This document shows, piece by piece, positions 48,329 to 60,470 of a DNA stretch of 64,000 nt. The notes below the pieces were generated by a model. That model saw nothing but the letters and a program-made list of their open reading frames with translations, was not told where the DNA came from and made no database searches. A program made the position numbers and the translations under genes. Every line of letters begins with the position of its first letter. Within the stretch, counting starts at the first letter, position 1. The DNA is taken from assembly GCA_019009955.1 (NCBI GenBank), contig CM032228.1:177258501-177322500 (forward strand), given 5' to 3'. This stretch comes from Riptortus pedestris (taxonomy: Eukaryota; Arthropoda; Insecta; Hemiptera; Alydidae).

Positions 48329-51000
48329 TAGCTAAGGTACCCGGCTTCGCTCGGGAAATCATTTAAGGCTGAATGATGATAGTATTTTTTTGGGCAAGGC
48401 TTCAATGTTTACAACTACACTTCCGTCGGCGCGCATTGTTTTGCCGTGAGGGTCAGGCAGGCGACTTATAAATGAGAAATTTTATATTTGAAGAATAAAT
48501 AAAAATGTGTTCCTAATCTATCCCTTGCCATTTTTTAACTCACCTTTTTGATTACTTCAAACCATAATCATGGATAGTATTTATTACAATTAAATATCGT
48601 CTATAATGAAACTTATTTCCTGTCAAAAACCAATCCGAGCACATATAGTTTAAGCATAGTTTAGCACGTAAGGTTATATTCATAATAGGAGATCTCAGTG
48701 GTAATCACTTCCCGTAATGCCCGCATTTCACAGGAAATTAGTAAACTCAATTAACTCTATTAGCCTCCGTCTATTTCCGCTCTCGCATTAGAGCTATCAA
48801 CACTCTTCTCCTTAAATTATTAATTCAAAATATTATTGTAATAATTTATCTACCTGATGGCATTAAATAATAGTGTTACCCTAAAAATAATTTCAATTAT
48901 ATTCAAAAAGCTAGTCGAGGGGAATAGATCGTAGCCGTCCCTGCAACCTATGTAATACTTTAAACAATCATATCGAGTTTAAGAGCATTTTGTCTTTTGT
49001 CATAATGACATTAACGTTTAATTGTTATGATAGTACATATTTGTTTCAATAACATGAAGATATCGGAAATAAGATAGTATATAACCAAAATCAAAGAGTT
49101 TGATTCCCTACTACTTCCCCTATCACTCCTTGAGGAAACTCAGCACAATTTTTTTTTAATTATACATTATACAAATTAAATAATGGAAATGCTCTTATAG
49201 TTTAAATTTCTATTGGAAATAAATAATAAAGTTATTTTCTAGGGAAAATAAATAAATGAGGCGAAGGGGGAGGGGGATTTATAATCTCACTAATCCGAAT
49301 CATACTTAGTACTAAATAATCGAAATAGATAAGGCTAAAACATAACAGCATTTGTCATAATATGCCTATATTAAAAACACTTAAGTGTTATAAACTTATT
49401 TAAATAAGTACTAATACAATCGTCGACTCCCGCTATAGATTTAGCTTATATCCCGTATTTACTTCATTTTACGACATAAGTGAATGAAACAAAAGTAGCT
49501 CTAAATAAAAAAGTAAACAACTTTTGTTATGCCGAAAAACAAATAGAAAATGAAATATCGTGAATTTTTACTTCAGGCCTCCCTTATAACTCCCACTCCC
49601 GTTCGAACCTAAAAATTTTAATATAGCTTACAATCATGGGAGAATTAATGCTAATTGACATACCGAGTTTTGTTAAGTTCGGTTTAATCGTTAGCGCCCA
49701 ATAAATTAGTTGACTCCCGCTTTAGTTTATAGTATATATCTCGTTTATACTTCGTTAAAAGTCAAAATGAATATCACAAAAGTTACTCTAAATAACAAAA
49801 TAAACAACTTTTGTTAGGTTCATATTTGCCGAAAAACGAATAGAAAACAAAATACCGCTATTTTAAATTCAGGCCTCCCTTACAACCCCCACTCCTTTAT
49901 GTAAGACTTCACTGTCCTGCATATTGTCATATTTCCCGTCTCCTGTGCATTATGCATAGATTTGAATTATTAAGGAGAAAATATTGACATACATTTGAAT
50001 TAATTTTTTCAGGTGAGGTACCTGGTAGTTCATATTAAAAGAAGTATTGAGCAAATTTCTCTAAATAACAAAATAAACACCTTTTGTTATGCGCTTATTA
50101 GCCGAAACCCCAATAGGAAATCATTATTATTAATTTCAGGCCTCCCTTACAACCCCCACTCCTGCCCGTCCCTAGAAATGTTAGTATGGCTTATTATAAG
50201 GAAGGCGTTAGTGCTAATACACATACTGAGTGTTTTATTTAGTTCGGTTGAGTCTTTTGTGCCAAATAAAATTGTATCTCCCGCTATAATGTTTAGCGTA
50301 TAACACCTTTATACTTCGGTATACGATGATAGTGCATATAACAAAAGTTACTCTAAATAACAAAATAAACAACTTTTATTATGTGCATATTTGCTGAAAC
50401 CCCAATAGGAAACGAAATATCGCTATTTTTAATTTCAGGCCTCCCTTATAACCCCCACTCCTGCCCGTCCCTAGAAATGTTAGTATGGCTTATTATAAGG
50501 AAATCGTTAGTACTAATTCACATAGCGAGTTTGGTTTAGTTCGGTTGAGTCTTTTGTGCCAAATAGAATTGTGGACTCCCGCTATAGTTTTTAGCGTATA
50601 ACTCATTTATACTTCCGTATACGGCAAAAGTGCATATAACAAAAGTTACTCAAAATTACAAAATAAACAACTTTTGTTATGTACATATTTGCTGAAAAAG
50701 CAATAGGAAACGAAATATCGCTATTTTTAATTTCAGGCCTCCCTTATAACCCCCACTCCTGTTCGTCTTAGAGAATATTAATATAGCCTAAAGTCTAAGT
50801 TGGGCTAGTAGTAATATACACACCAAGTTTCATAAAATTCGGTTCAGCCGTTTATGCGTGAAAAGGTAACAAACAAACAAACAAACAAACAAACAAACAT
50901 ACACGAATGAAACAAAATACAGTTATGGTGTCTATGACATGTGAAACGAAAAGTTATCGTGACATTTCGCGAAAAAAATCAATGTACAGACAGAGGTTAC

Positions 51001-51006
<6 letters not shown>
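48327..51006 (+). mobile_element. CTAGC-element, longest copy, nested in HINE (TA)n core
   Basis: Starts ACTAGCTAAGGTACCCGG directly after a (TA)n run. It is collinear and nearly identical with 6,338-8,460 for its first 1.5 kb. It carries at least four tandem ~295-bp modules (near 49.4, 49.7, 50.3 and 50.6 kb), plus a segment at 49,900-50,030 absent from the 6.3 kb copy. It ends GTTCAGCCGTTTATGCG, (AAAC)n and GGTTACAATTTTATATA, running into another (TA)n. No protein-coding domain is seen. The open frame 50,013-50,303 lies within the modules. Confidence 0.8.
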
Positions 51007-51053
<47 letters not shown>

Positions 51054-51057
<4 letters not shown>

Positions 51058-51192
51058 GTATTGAACGGACCTCATTTTCGTCATGTCCTGGGTAGGCTTG
51101 ATGGACATTTGAAGAAAAATTTCGAAATCGAATTCAAAATTTTTCATGAGTATGACCTGAATAGCTGATTTCCCTTAAGGGAAACCTGCTAA
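51054..51192 (+). mobile_element. HINE right part after nested CTAGC-element
   Basis: Continues from the (TA)n: TTGAACGGACCTCATTTTCGTC, GATGGACATTTGAAG and GAATAGCTGATTTCCCTTAAGGGAAACC-TGCTAA. With 47,860-48,326 it makes one complete HINE. An extra ATCGAATTCAAA lies before the CATGAG segment. Confidence 0.8.
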
Positions 51193-51905
51193 AACTAGGC
51201 CTGACCCAAAAGTTTTGTAACAACGTATGACAGGAGAAAAGAAACTAAATGCAGACTTTTTAATCGTAATACGTATTTGCACCATTGTTAAAACTTTCTG
51301 TTAATTTGAAACAATGAGTAGTTCGGTTAGGTCTAGTACTCGCCTTGACATCAATAAATATACAATCTTATGTTAGGAGTCCGATCGAATTGGCGGTTGG
51401 AATTAGTAAATTACTACGTCTAACTTGGTTTGCTATTAGATGATAACCGTAGGAGGTAGGCCATGTTCCTAAGTTCCCGACGAAGCACACTATATAACAG
51501 AGCAGCGTGGAAGGAGCAGCACTAGTTCAAAACTTACCAACTAAGTGGGGAGCTGGTTAAGTGCCTCCTGGTTGTTAAGTACTGTTAACTGTTAAGCTTA
51601 GGTGTCCTTTGAGCTAACTGCTTTTATAAAGGTAATAATATTATTTCCTTATGGCTGTAGAAGGTTTGCCCTTTCCAATAAACTCAATAACTCATTTTTA
51701 TTTATAGCTTTATTCTTTATGATTTCTACTACTTGTCAGAATAATAACTACAGTAGTGATTCAAACAAAATAATTGCTTCTCACTTTATTATATTTCGAT
51801 TAAATGACAATATTTTTTGGCTTAAAAGTATTTTAAATTTAAGTAAATAAATCATGGACGGAGTGATTTGTATGGAGATATAACGAGTTTTTGAGTAGAA
51901 GTAAA
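51193..51905. other. spacer with promoter-like patch
   Basis: CACACTATATAACAGAGC at about 51,488 followed by AGCACTAGTTC looks like a TATA box plus start region, and CAATAAACTCAATAAC lies at about 51,677. This could be a second LTR starting near TGTTAGGAGTCCGATCG (about 51,374), but no matching end or target duplication was found. Confidence 0.25.
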
Positions 51906-51918
51906 TAGAGATATATTA

Positions 51919-52105
51919 ACAAAAAGTGGACGTTTATAAATAATAATAATATTAGAGAAAAAATGTGTAAAACAATAATTGCAGGGTAATAAATTTTCAA
52001 TAAGATTGATTATATTCTTTTTTCGATCTGACTTATAATGACAGAGATATTTGGGACTTTTTTGTTTTCCACCTATATCCTTCTCATCCTACTTCAGCGC
52101 GTTCA
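51919..52105 (+). mobile_element. SINE tail fused to HINE interior, short copy
   Basis: ACAAAAAGTGGACG, then ATAATAATATTAGAG and the HINE interior to about TTCAGCGCGTTC. Same junction as at 47.3 and 52.8 kb. Confidence 0.6.
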
Positions 52106-52309
52106 AAATAAAAGTTCAAGTGTGTTTACTTCAGATGAAAATTTCTCCTTAGGTTTATTGGACTTGGTAGCAGAACGCTGGATGTTTTAGTTGATCTGAA
52201 GCGATCAAAACCTAACAAAATTTCACACGGGTCCTTCAAAGAGGAATTTTATCTTATTTGCAATAATAATGTTTGCATCTCTTCTCTTAACTAGGAGTAG
52301 GGTTTAAAA

Positions 52310-52620
52310 AGATACAAATATCTTGCTTAATATTCCAGATAGGAAAAGTACTTATAGAGCTACAATTATATAAAATTAAATTTGCAAAAAGATTACATAT
52401 GTATCGTGTATCGATTCGTCTCATAATAACGGAATTATTTGAGAACTTGAAATCTGTTCCCTAACTCCGTTTGCATTTTCGTTGTTGAAGAAAACAAGAT
52501 TCCAATGAGATTGAAGCTTTGAATAAAACAGTATGTATTTTGTGAAATGAGTAGGAGTACGGTGTTTACTGAAAGAATGAAAACTAAAAAAATGCAAATA
52601 TCTCTGTTAATATTAGAGGA
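52310..52620 (+). mobile_element. diverged HINE-variant pieces
   Basis: HINE-like interior (ACAAATATCTTGCTTAATATTCC, TAATAACGGAATTATTTG) followed by the alternative 5' module (GAGTAGGAGTACGG) and another AAAATGCAAATATCTC start. It reads like two partial copies end to end. Confidence 0.5.
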
Positions 52621-52630
52621 AAGTGACGAT

Positions 52631-53147
52631 TCCCACTTGGCCAATGGGAATTTATTCAGTAACGTAGTCATTAAATAAAATCGTTTGTCCCATCCTGGCT
52701 AGAAAAGGCTAGTATCATGTAGATAACCTCTCCCAATTAGCTATATTAGTAAAAAGTGGACGTTTACCAATAATAATAATATTAGAGAAAAATGTCTAAA
52801 ACAATAATTGCAGGAAAATAAATTTGCAATAAGATATATTATATACCTTTTTCGATCTGACTTATAATGACGGAGATATTTGGGATTTTTTGATTTCCCA
52901 CCTATATCCGGATCCTTCTCGTCCTATTTCAGCCGTTAACGATCTTTTTTACTTTTTCCATGGACACTCTTAAATATCAAGCAATAATAAAATACGACCA
53001 CTAGGGTGGTAACATATATATAATTTTAAAGTGATGTAATTTCCGTATTCTAATGGGTAAGAATGATGTACTTTTGAAGAATGTTTTAGAAAACTGGATC
53101 ATGACTTCAACCACGGTAGCTGTTTCCCTCAAGCGAAATCTGCAGAT
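52631..53147 (+). mobile_element. SINE (from B box) joined to diverged HINE
   Basis: 52,631-52,768 is SINE body: TTATTCAGTAACG, CCCATCCTGGCTAGAAAAGG, GTAGATAACC, AAAAAGTGGACG. It passes without a break into the same ATAATAATATTAGAG-HINE junction as two other copies. It ends CACGGTAGCTG-TTTCCCTCAAGCGAAATC-TGCAGA. This is the longest mosaic and shows that the upstream part is genuinely SINE. Confidence 0.7.
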
Positions 53148-53149
53148 AG

Positions 53150-54269
53150 GTACGCAGCTTCTCAGTATTTTCATTTTTATCAATATTTCTTTGATTCAAA
53201 AGTATGTAAGTAAATAAATCATGGGTGGAGTGATTTGCTTGGAGATATAACGAGTCTCTGATGAGAAGCAAATAGAGATAAAACAGTAAATAAATAATTA
53301 AGTAGTTAAGTGCATCTCGTCTAAATTTCTACCAAAACTTTCTTCACATTTATTTCATTTGATATCTAGCATTTAGTAATTCATGTCCTTATCTCATCAA
53401 ATAAATGGAAACAGGTTTAGAACTCTTTTTTTAGCGCTTACCTTATATTGTAACAATAAAGTTTGTAATTAATTAGAGGAGACAAATCAATAATTATTAA
53501 CCCAAAAATAATAACAGTCTTAAAGAAATATGAAAGTCAAAATACGTGCTTGTAGCTTAATCTAATGCGAGAGGAGAACATGGATTGTACTGTTTTATGA
53601 ACGTTATTAAGGATGGCTTAAAATATAAAGTCGCTTTTAGCAATTACGACTTCATGAAGAAAAAACTAATTAAAAATTCTATTTAGAACACACTAGGTAG
53701 TTTTTAAAGTGTTGCTAAGTTATGTTTTTTTTTTTTTTTTTGCTGATTCACTAGAAAGTCCCGTTATTAAAACTGAAAGATATTCTGTATTTATATTTTG
53801 TTAGAGCGTTTATGAAATAAAAAATCTAAATCATTTTAATGAAATTCATTGACACGAGTCGGGGTCTATCTCAAACTCATCACATATTTTATACTTTATG
53901 TTATTTTTGCCCTTACAGAAAGGAGTAAATAATAGTAAATGAACACATGCAATTTAATAAATATAGTGATAAAAAACAAGTTAACTAATTGTTAGTATAA
54001 AAATGTATTCTTTTATTTGGATGAGTAGATGATGTTAATTAAGACTATATTGCCTGGGGCAAGGAAAAGTTATTAACTTTTTCAAGGACTGTATGGAATA
54101 ATAATTTATAAAAAATAACAAACGCACAAACATATTTCGTTTTATTTAATGTCATTTTTTATGTTTTAGCGACAGATCATCATATAACTGATGGAATTGT
54201 TGCACTTTATTTTTCGACGAAAAATCTATCAGTAAATAATTATGATTCTTTAAAAATTTTATTTTATAA
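53150..54269. other. AT-rich spacer
   Basis: Poly-T run at about 53,728-53,741. Nothing recognised. Confidence 0.4.
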
Positions 54270-54277
54270 CTTTAGAC

Positions 54278-57200
54278 CAGAGGTTCCCAAACTTTTTTGT
54301 GTCGTAGACCCCTTGCCATGTTTTTCGGTTTTGGGTAGACCCCCTACTTACCTGATATTGATTTTTTGTAAATTTCTAACTGTAGTGAAGATTAGTGTTA
54401 AACACTTAAAGTAAAAACACATGTTAATTTTTATACATTTATTAATTGAATTTAAATTAAAACTACTCAAAATAAAATTTTGTGTCTGTTATATAAAATA
54501 TATGTATCATAAAATAAACTATGCAATAAGTAAATGCTTTAGGGAGAAAGATGAACCTGATGCTTTAATAATAAATTATCAACATTTGGCGTCAATTTTG
54601 TAAGGTTTAATCTTAAATTTCCTCGGCTAATGATGTCCAGTCTGTTTCTTTTTTTCGTTAGGAGATTGGTAACAGCGCTGAACCCCCTTTCCACTAGGTA
54701 TGACGATGGAAAGGAAATTAAAAATTGCCTCGCCATAATACGGAATAAGTCTCTGGTATGTTGTTTTGTAGCCAGAATTGCTGATATCCGTTTTTAAACT
54801 GAACCTTAAGTTCTTCGTTTGTACTTAGTTCAGTCAGTTTCTCTTCTATTATGACATTCGTTTCTTTTATGTCACCATATGGGTTAATTATCCACGGTGG
54901 TATTACCATAGTCAAAACATCCTCAAACCTAGTTTCAAAATCTGATTAGAGGGCATTTAAATGTTGAACGTAGGTTGAAACGTCGTCTTCCTGGCAGTTT
55001 GTCTGTGACAAATTGGGGAACTGGGAAAATTCGCCCCGTCCAATATTTTGCTTCATTAGTTTAATTCTGGCAAGAAACGCTGATAAGATGGACTTTGTTT
55101 TAATCAAATTTAGACTGTCGCCTTGTAACTGCAAATTAACCACATTAAATTTTGTAAACAAATCTGTTAAATAGGCGATGTCTGTTTTCCACTTCATTAA
55201 ATTGTCTTTTAAAATCTTATCTTTAGTATCCAGAAATTCTAAAATAGTCTCAAAAAGTGCAAAAAATCTTGTCAAACATAAGCCTTTCGACAGTCAGCGT
55301 ACTTCAGTGTGAAGGAGTAATTGATGAAAGTGTTCGTCATTTTCTTCGCACAACTGCGCAAATAACCGCGTATTCAATGACTTCGGATTCGGTTTACTGC
55401 ATCAATGACTAATTGAAGAGATTCATGCAATCTAACACTCAAATTTTTAGCAACTAAATGTTGTCGATGGATGACGCAATGTATTGCTAACACCCCTGAC
55501 ACATTTTGTTTTAAATAGCTTATAAATCCACGATAATGTCCAACCATGGCAGGTGCTCCATCTGTAGCTACTGATGTTATATTTGATAAAGGGATTGCTT
55601 TTTCAATGAAGTAATCCTTCAAAACATTAAATATTGATTCACCTTTAGTGTCGGTTGTCAAAGTTTTTGCGAAGAGCAGTTCCTCGTAGATTTCTTGATT
55701 CATAATAAAACGAACATACATCAATAGTAACGCTGCATTACCAGGTAAAGTTGACTCGTCCAGTTGTATAGAGAAATGGGTCGTTTGCAAATAATTACAC
55801 AAGAAGCTTTCAATATCGGAACTCATTTCCTCAATACGTCTTTCAACAGTATTGGTGCTTAAAGGAATTATTTTAATGATATTAGATGCAGTTTTGTGTA
55901 AAACAGGTTTTAAAACTTCTTCAATGGCTGGCAAAATTAACTTCTCTCCGATATTATGCGGTTTTCCGGATTTTGCTATAAGTAGCGAGATATTGTAAGA
56001 CGCCCGCAAACCATCATCGTTTCTTTGTGACGTCGAAGCGAACATTCTGTCCAGCGTGGGTCTCTTCTGAAGTTTATCTTTGAGTGTTTGAAAGTATTTC
56101 AAATCTTTATCTGTTTTATCAGGGTGACATCTTCTCAGATGATCCTGCAGCTTAGATGGTTTAATATAGCGTCATTGCCCAAAACTTTGTTACATAAAAG
56201 GCACATAGGCAATTGTTTGTCCGACAATGATGGAATGAAGCCAAACTTCAAATAGTCAAAACTGTACTGTCCACACTTCTTTTTAGATTCGGACATGGCA
56301 TCAGTCATCTGTGGGCAAAATTAATCTATTAAAATAAGATATACAGCCCAGCAGCTGTATATTAAAAAATCAAAGGCAAATTTAAAGCGTATGGTCTTAG
56401 ATTTTATGGCAGGCTTAGGCGTACAGCCATTATAAATGAATGTGAGGAGGGGAATATTATGAATGTTACTTATGGTTTTGACATGATGGAACTTCAAGGA
56501 AATTTGAAAGTAACATGACAAAAAATGTTAAAATAAAATATTACACAACGAATAGTAATAACAAATTGTATGAATGTACAATATGTTGATTGTACATAAT
56601 TATAATACCGATTGCTAAAACTTTGAAAAAGAAACTATTGAGGAGTACTCGTGTAATTTTGCATATGATTTGAATATTAAACTACTAATAACTGAAGTCA
56701 TGATTAGCGCAATTTATCTATCTTTGCTAACTACGAGTATAAAACTAAAATTTAACAAAAAATAATGTACTTACTTTTCTCCGGCACACTCAAATAAAAT
56801 AACACTGATTCACTATAATTTGTGTGATAAACTACCAGTTTATGTTTTTTTTTAAATATTTTCTTAGCACTTTCCTTTTCAAGATTCAGGAAACGAATAA
56901 ACGTATTTGTCTCACATTCGTATTTATAGAGTGACGAATTGAACAAGTCAGTGCAAGTTCGCGAAGCTCTGAGACTGCACGTAAGCTTGTAACAAGACTA
57001 TACTGTAATACTGGTATATCATTATGTGCAGGCTTTTACAAGTTCAAAAAGTATTGCACCACAAAGCGAATGCCTACATACTTCAACTTACACAATTTTA
57101 TAAACATATATAATACATTTTTTACTTCATAGGTACTTTTATAAATAATGTATATGTCTTTATATTATAAGATAGTATAATGTAAGTAAATATGTACTAT

Positions 57201-57336
57201 CAGTGTATGTTGGTCCACTATCGTAGACCCCTATTTTCATTTCATGGACCCCCAAAATTTTTTTTCGCTGACGTAGACCCCTCGCAGGTTGTCATAGACC
57301 CCTGGGGGTCGATATAGACCACTTTGGGAATCATAG
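54278..57336 (-). mobile_element. hAT transposon with 8-bp TSD
   Basis: A 3,059-bp element with imperfect terminal inverted repeats, CAGAGGTTCCCAAACTTTTT at the left and CTATGATTCCCAAAGTGG (reverse) at the right. It is flanked by CTTTAGAC on both sides (54,270-54,277 and 57,337-57,344). The duplication fits the nnnTAnnn pattern reported for Buster-type hATs. Repeated GTAGACCCC blocks lie just inside both ends. It carries one transposase gene on the minus strand. The right flank (GTAGCTAATTGGATAG) looks like an old SINE copy, so the transposon probably landed in a SINE tail. Confidence 0.92.
54539..56296 (-). pseudogene. hAT transposase (ZBED5/SCAND3-like), inactivated
   Basis: Starts at ATG 56,296. 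An N-terminal BED-type zinc finger is visible as CLLCNK, then (after a frameshift near 56,150) DHLRRCHP. The long central frame (56,102-55,374) has the RNase-H-like catalytic core, including QLDESTLPGN and SVATDGAPAMVG, each with a conserved Asp. Then come TEVR*LSKG (Trp codon changed to TGA), the insertion domain, and the C-terminal dimerisation part FPSSYLVERGFSAV near 54,700. Damage seen: frameshifts near 56,150, 55,378 and 54,720, and stops near 55,290 and 54,946. The domain order is complete, so decay is moderate. It probably cannot make active transposase. Confidence 0.9.
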
Positions 57337-57344
57337 CTTTAGAC

Positions 57345-57530
57345 AATTGTAGCTAATTGGATAGTGTTATCTACAAGTTTCAACCGTTTTTCCGCTCGGG
57401 TGAGACCAAGGACATTATTTAATGAGCTCGTCATTAATAAATTCTTACTGTCCACTTGGAAACCAAACCCATGGCTATACCAAGCGAAATAAGTCTAGCG
57501 TCTTAACACACTCAAATTGAGCCCGACTCT
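57345..57530 (-). mobile_element. degraded tRNA-derived SINE beside the hAT
   Basis: Minus-strand SINE body (GTGTTATCTACAAGTTTCAACC, GAGACCAAGGACATTATTTAATGAG) to a tRNA-like head ending near TTGAGCCCGAC. It is strongly diverged. The missing tail would lie across the hAT insertion. Confidence 0.65.
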
Positions 57531-58800
57531 TTATTTATTTCTTATTTTGTTGAAAAATGGTTCGAACCAAGGCCTTTTGCCTTCAAGGTCATTGTGGGTA
57601 TGATAGTGTATCCCATTGATTAGTGGTTAGTGTGCTTGTATATATATACATGCAAGAATGCTAGTGAATATATTTCACTGGACCGGAGTGATGCTATACA
57701 GCGTTTCAATTTCTTATAATAGTTTTCAATCGTTGATTTAAATTTAGGTTTGTTAGTACGAATTTCCAAACTAACACGATGTACTTTAGTATTAATCATA
57801 ATAGGTTTTTGAAATTCAAACATTTTTCGATTTCGAAGTCTCTCTTGTACGCTTGACTGCGTTTTAGTAATATATTTAATTTTCTTCTAATGAGGCATGG
57901 AATTGAATAAATGCAAAACATGTGTAAAATGAATAGAAGAGAAGTGGTGTTATGAGAATGGGTGTGACGTCTTATCAATTGTTTCAAATTAAATAACAGA
58001 TGAAATACTTGGTGTATGTAAATTGGTAGTTACTGTTTTCTATTAATACAATAAGAATTCTATGTAGGATAAGAATATTTTATTAAATTAATTAAATAAA
58101 TTGGCATTTTTATTTGCTCATTAATTTAGTAGATGTTTATAAGAACTGAATAACATTTCACGTTTTCAGTCACGTGTCTCTTGAAATGAAGGTTTTCATT
58201 TCTCGTGGTTTAGTTTTTCTTCATTTATTCATTGGCCGAAATTTTCCATTAAACCTCCTAGAAATTATGTAAGTTGAGAATAATTAAGAGACAGTGACAT
58301 CCACTGGAGAGAGATAAAGAACAAAGAGAGCATCTGTAGCTAATTCGAGTAGAGTGCTGCTTAATGTTGAAGGGATTGTTAAAGAAGATCTCCTCTGAGC
58401 TCTACTTTAAACACCTCCAAGCTTGTGGTTCTATCGTTCTGTTTGTTTAACAGTTTCTCTTCTCCAACTCATCTTCCTCAACTCACTCAACAATCCTTCC
58501 AGTTCCCACACACATATAACCTCAATCACTACTGAAGGCGAATCTGTGATAGGCAGAATAATTGCTGAAGTCTTTTCAAAACTCTCACTTCTATTTACAG
58601 AAATTGTGTTGAGGATTAAAACTGAAGTCAATATTTCCAGGCATTAATTTTTTTATTCAAAGTTACCAGCTATAATTATAAATCCAAATCTAGTTTTGAA
58701 ATTCGAATCTCACAAACATTATGGCTGATAATGAATAAGTCAAGCTATACTGTAACATGGATGTAATAAGAGAAATTACATACCATTGAGGAGCCTCGGC
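57531..58800. other. AT-rich spacer
   Basis: No recognised gene. The overlapping frames at 58,423-58,647 show no known motif. Confidence 0.4.
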
Positions 58801-58814
58801 AAGGGAAATAATGA

Positions 58815-59080
58815 CTTGTCAACCAACACTAAGTCATTCCAAAGCAATGATATGTCTTCGGAACCGACTGTAAGTCAAAACAAAATGTTTCAAAACAACG
58901 ACTTGTAAGCAAACAGTACGTCAATCCAAAAATGACTTTAAACCAGCATTAAGCTATTCCAAAACAATTACTTTTAAACCAACAGAAAGTTATTCCAAAG
59001 CAATGACCTGTAATCGGACAATAAGCCACTCCAAAGCAATGAATGACTTTTATACTGACAGTAAGTCATTTCAAAATTAC
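58815..59080 (+). repeat. degenerate minisatellite, unit ~35-46 bp
   Basis: About six diverged units built around AAGTCATTCCAAAGCAATGA and CTTGTAAACCAACAGT-like halves. Unit length varies between about 33 and 46 bp. Confidence 0.75.
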
Positions 59081-59089
59081 TATCAAGTG

Positions 59090-59715
59090 GTTGTCAATTT
59101 ATATTTTGAATATTGTATTTGATTTATTGTAGTCATAATAAATTGTTGGAAGAGTGTACTGATAGTAAACCTGGCCATTACAGGATTATTGAAACAATCA
59201 ACTAAACGAACACGACTCTCAACTGGTGCACTGTGATCGAATAAAACGGTCATTTACAGATGTCGCATCGAAGGCTTCATTAACTTCAAGCCTTCCCAGT
59301 TATAGACTATAGTGTTCCGTTCTAATCTAAAACTCCTCCATGGGCCATAAAATATACAAGTAGAAAAGTACTCTCAACCACGTCCTCGTAGATGAATTCA
59401 TTCTAAAAAAAAGAGTGATATTTTGATAGAGAGGTAGTAGACGCATGACAGCTCTACAGTAGTGTTTAGGGTATAAGCAATGCGTTGATATTCGAGAGTC
59501 CCGGATTTGAGTCATTGCCCACTAAATTGTATTTAGTTTGTGGTGACCTGACTTCCATTTCTTTCCGTTCCTCCGAAAATCTGCTCGAAATCATCATGAT
59601 TGTGTAATTTGAGCACTTGATCTCCCATCAGTGGCGGGGGTACTGCCCTTTATGGGCTGTTTGTTAAAAACGTAAAAGTGTGTTGTGACCCTTATGATTT
59701 AAATGTAACAATTAT
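59090..59715. other. AT-rich spacer
   Basis: Nothing recognised. Confidence 0.4.
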
Positions 59716-59721
59716 TGAAAA

Positions 59722-59900
59722 TAAATTATTTATTAACGTCCAGTTTTTGCAACTAAGGTTAATTAGGACGGTTTATGTACAGGTTACCACCCCTTTCTAG
59801 CCAGGGTGGGACTAAGGATTTTATCAAATGAATTCCGTCACTAAATTAATTCCTCTGCCAGGCGGAAATCGAACTCTAGGTTTACCATGTGAGATTAAGG
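59722..59900 (-). mobile_element. tRNA-derived SINE, head truncated
   Basis: Tail TTATTTATTAACGTCCAG, body CTTTCTAGCCAGGGTGGGAC, and part of the tRNA-like head to ACCATGTGAGATTAAGG. The B box has a deletion (AATCGAACTCTAGG). Confidence 0.85.
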
Positions 59901-60246
59901 TTATTTGGCATAGGACTATGAAAATCGTTATTATTTCATACATGTTTTGGCAACTCTGCAGAGGCTAATATGCTTCAAATTTATAATTTATTAAATATCA
60001 TATAACATTTTATCTTTGAATATGTGGTTTCGTAGACTTCTTCCCAAACCGACCATCAGCTCCAGTGGTCTTCTCGTCACTCTTAAATGTGCAATTTTAT
60101 TTCCACCCCAGACTTCGAACGATTCGGAACAGTGGCGACGGATAGCCTGAAAGAGGTTACCGAAAATTTCCACATTTATGACTGAAGAGAAGACCGCTGG
60201 AGCAGATAGTCAGCCAGTTTGGGGAAGAAGAAAATATCTTTGATTA

Positions 60247-60462
60247 GTCGTAGCCATGTGAGTTAAAGCGTAATCTCACATGGTAAAGCTAGAGTGGCGA
60301 GTTCGATTCCCGCCTGGGCAATGGAATTTATTTAGTAACGGAGTTCATTAAATAAAATCCTTAGTCCCACTCTGGCTAAAAAAGAGTGGTAACCTGTAGA
60401 TAACCCCTCCCAATTAGCCTTAGTTGCAAAAAGTGGACGTTATTAAATAATTTAATTTTAAA
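60247..60462 (+). mobile_element. tRNA-derived SINE with 8-bp TSD
   Basis: Flanked by TTTGATTA at 60,239-60,246 and 60,463-60,470. A-box-like TAGCCATGTGAGTTAAAGC lies near the start. An intact B-box GAGTTCGATTCC is at 60,299-60,310, followed by CGCC. The body CCCACTCTGGCTAAAAAAGAG and tail AAAAAGTGGACGTTATTAAATAA follow. The first ~10 bp of the head are missing compared with the copy at 11.8 kb. Confidence 0.88.
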
Positions 60463-60470
60463 TTTGATTA

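Noticed and set aside
51374..51740. Second LTR starting at TGTTAGGAGTCCG
   Set aside because: TATA-like and AATAAA signals exist, but I could not find a CA end with a matching target duplication.
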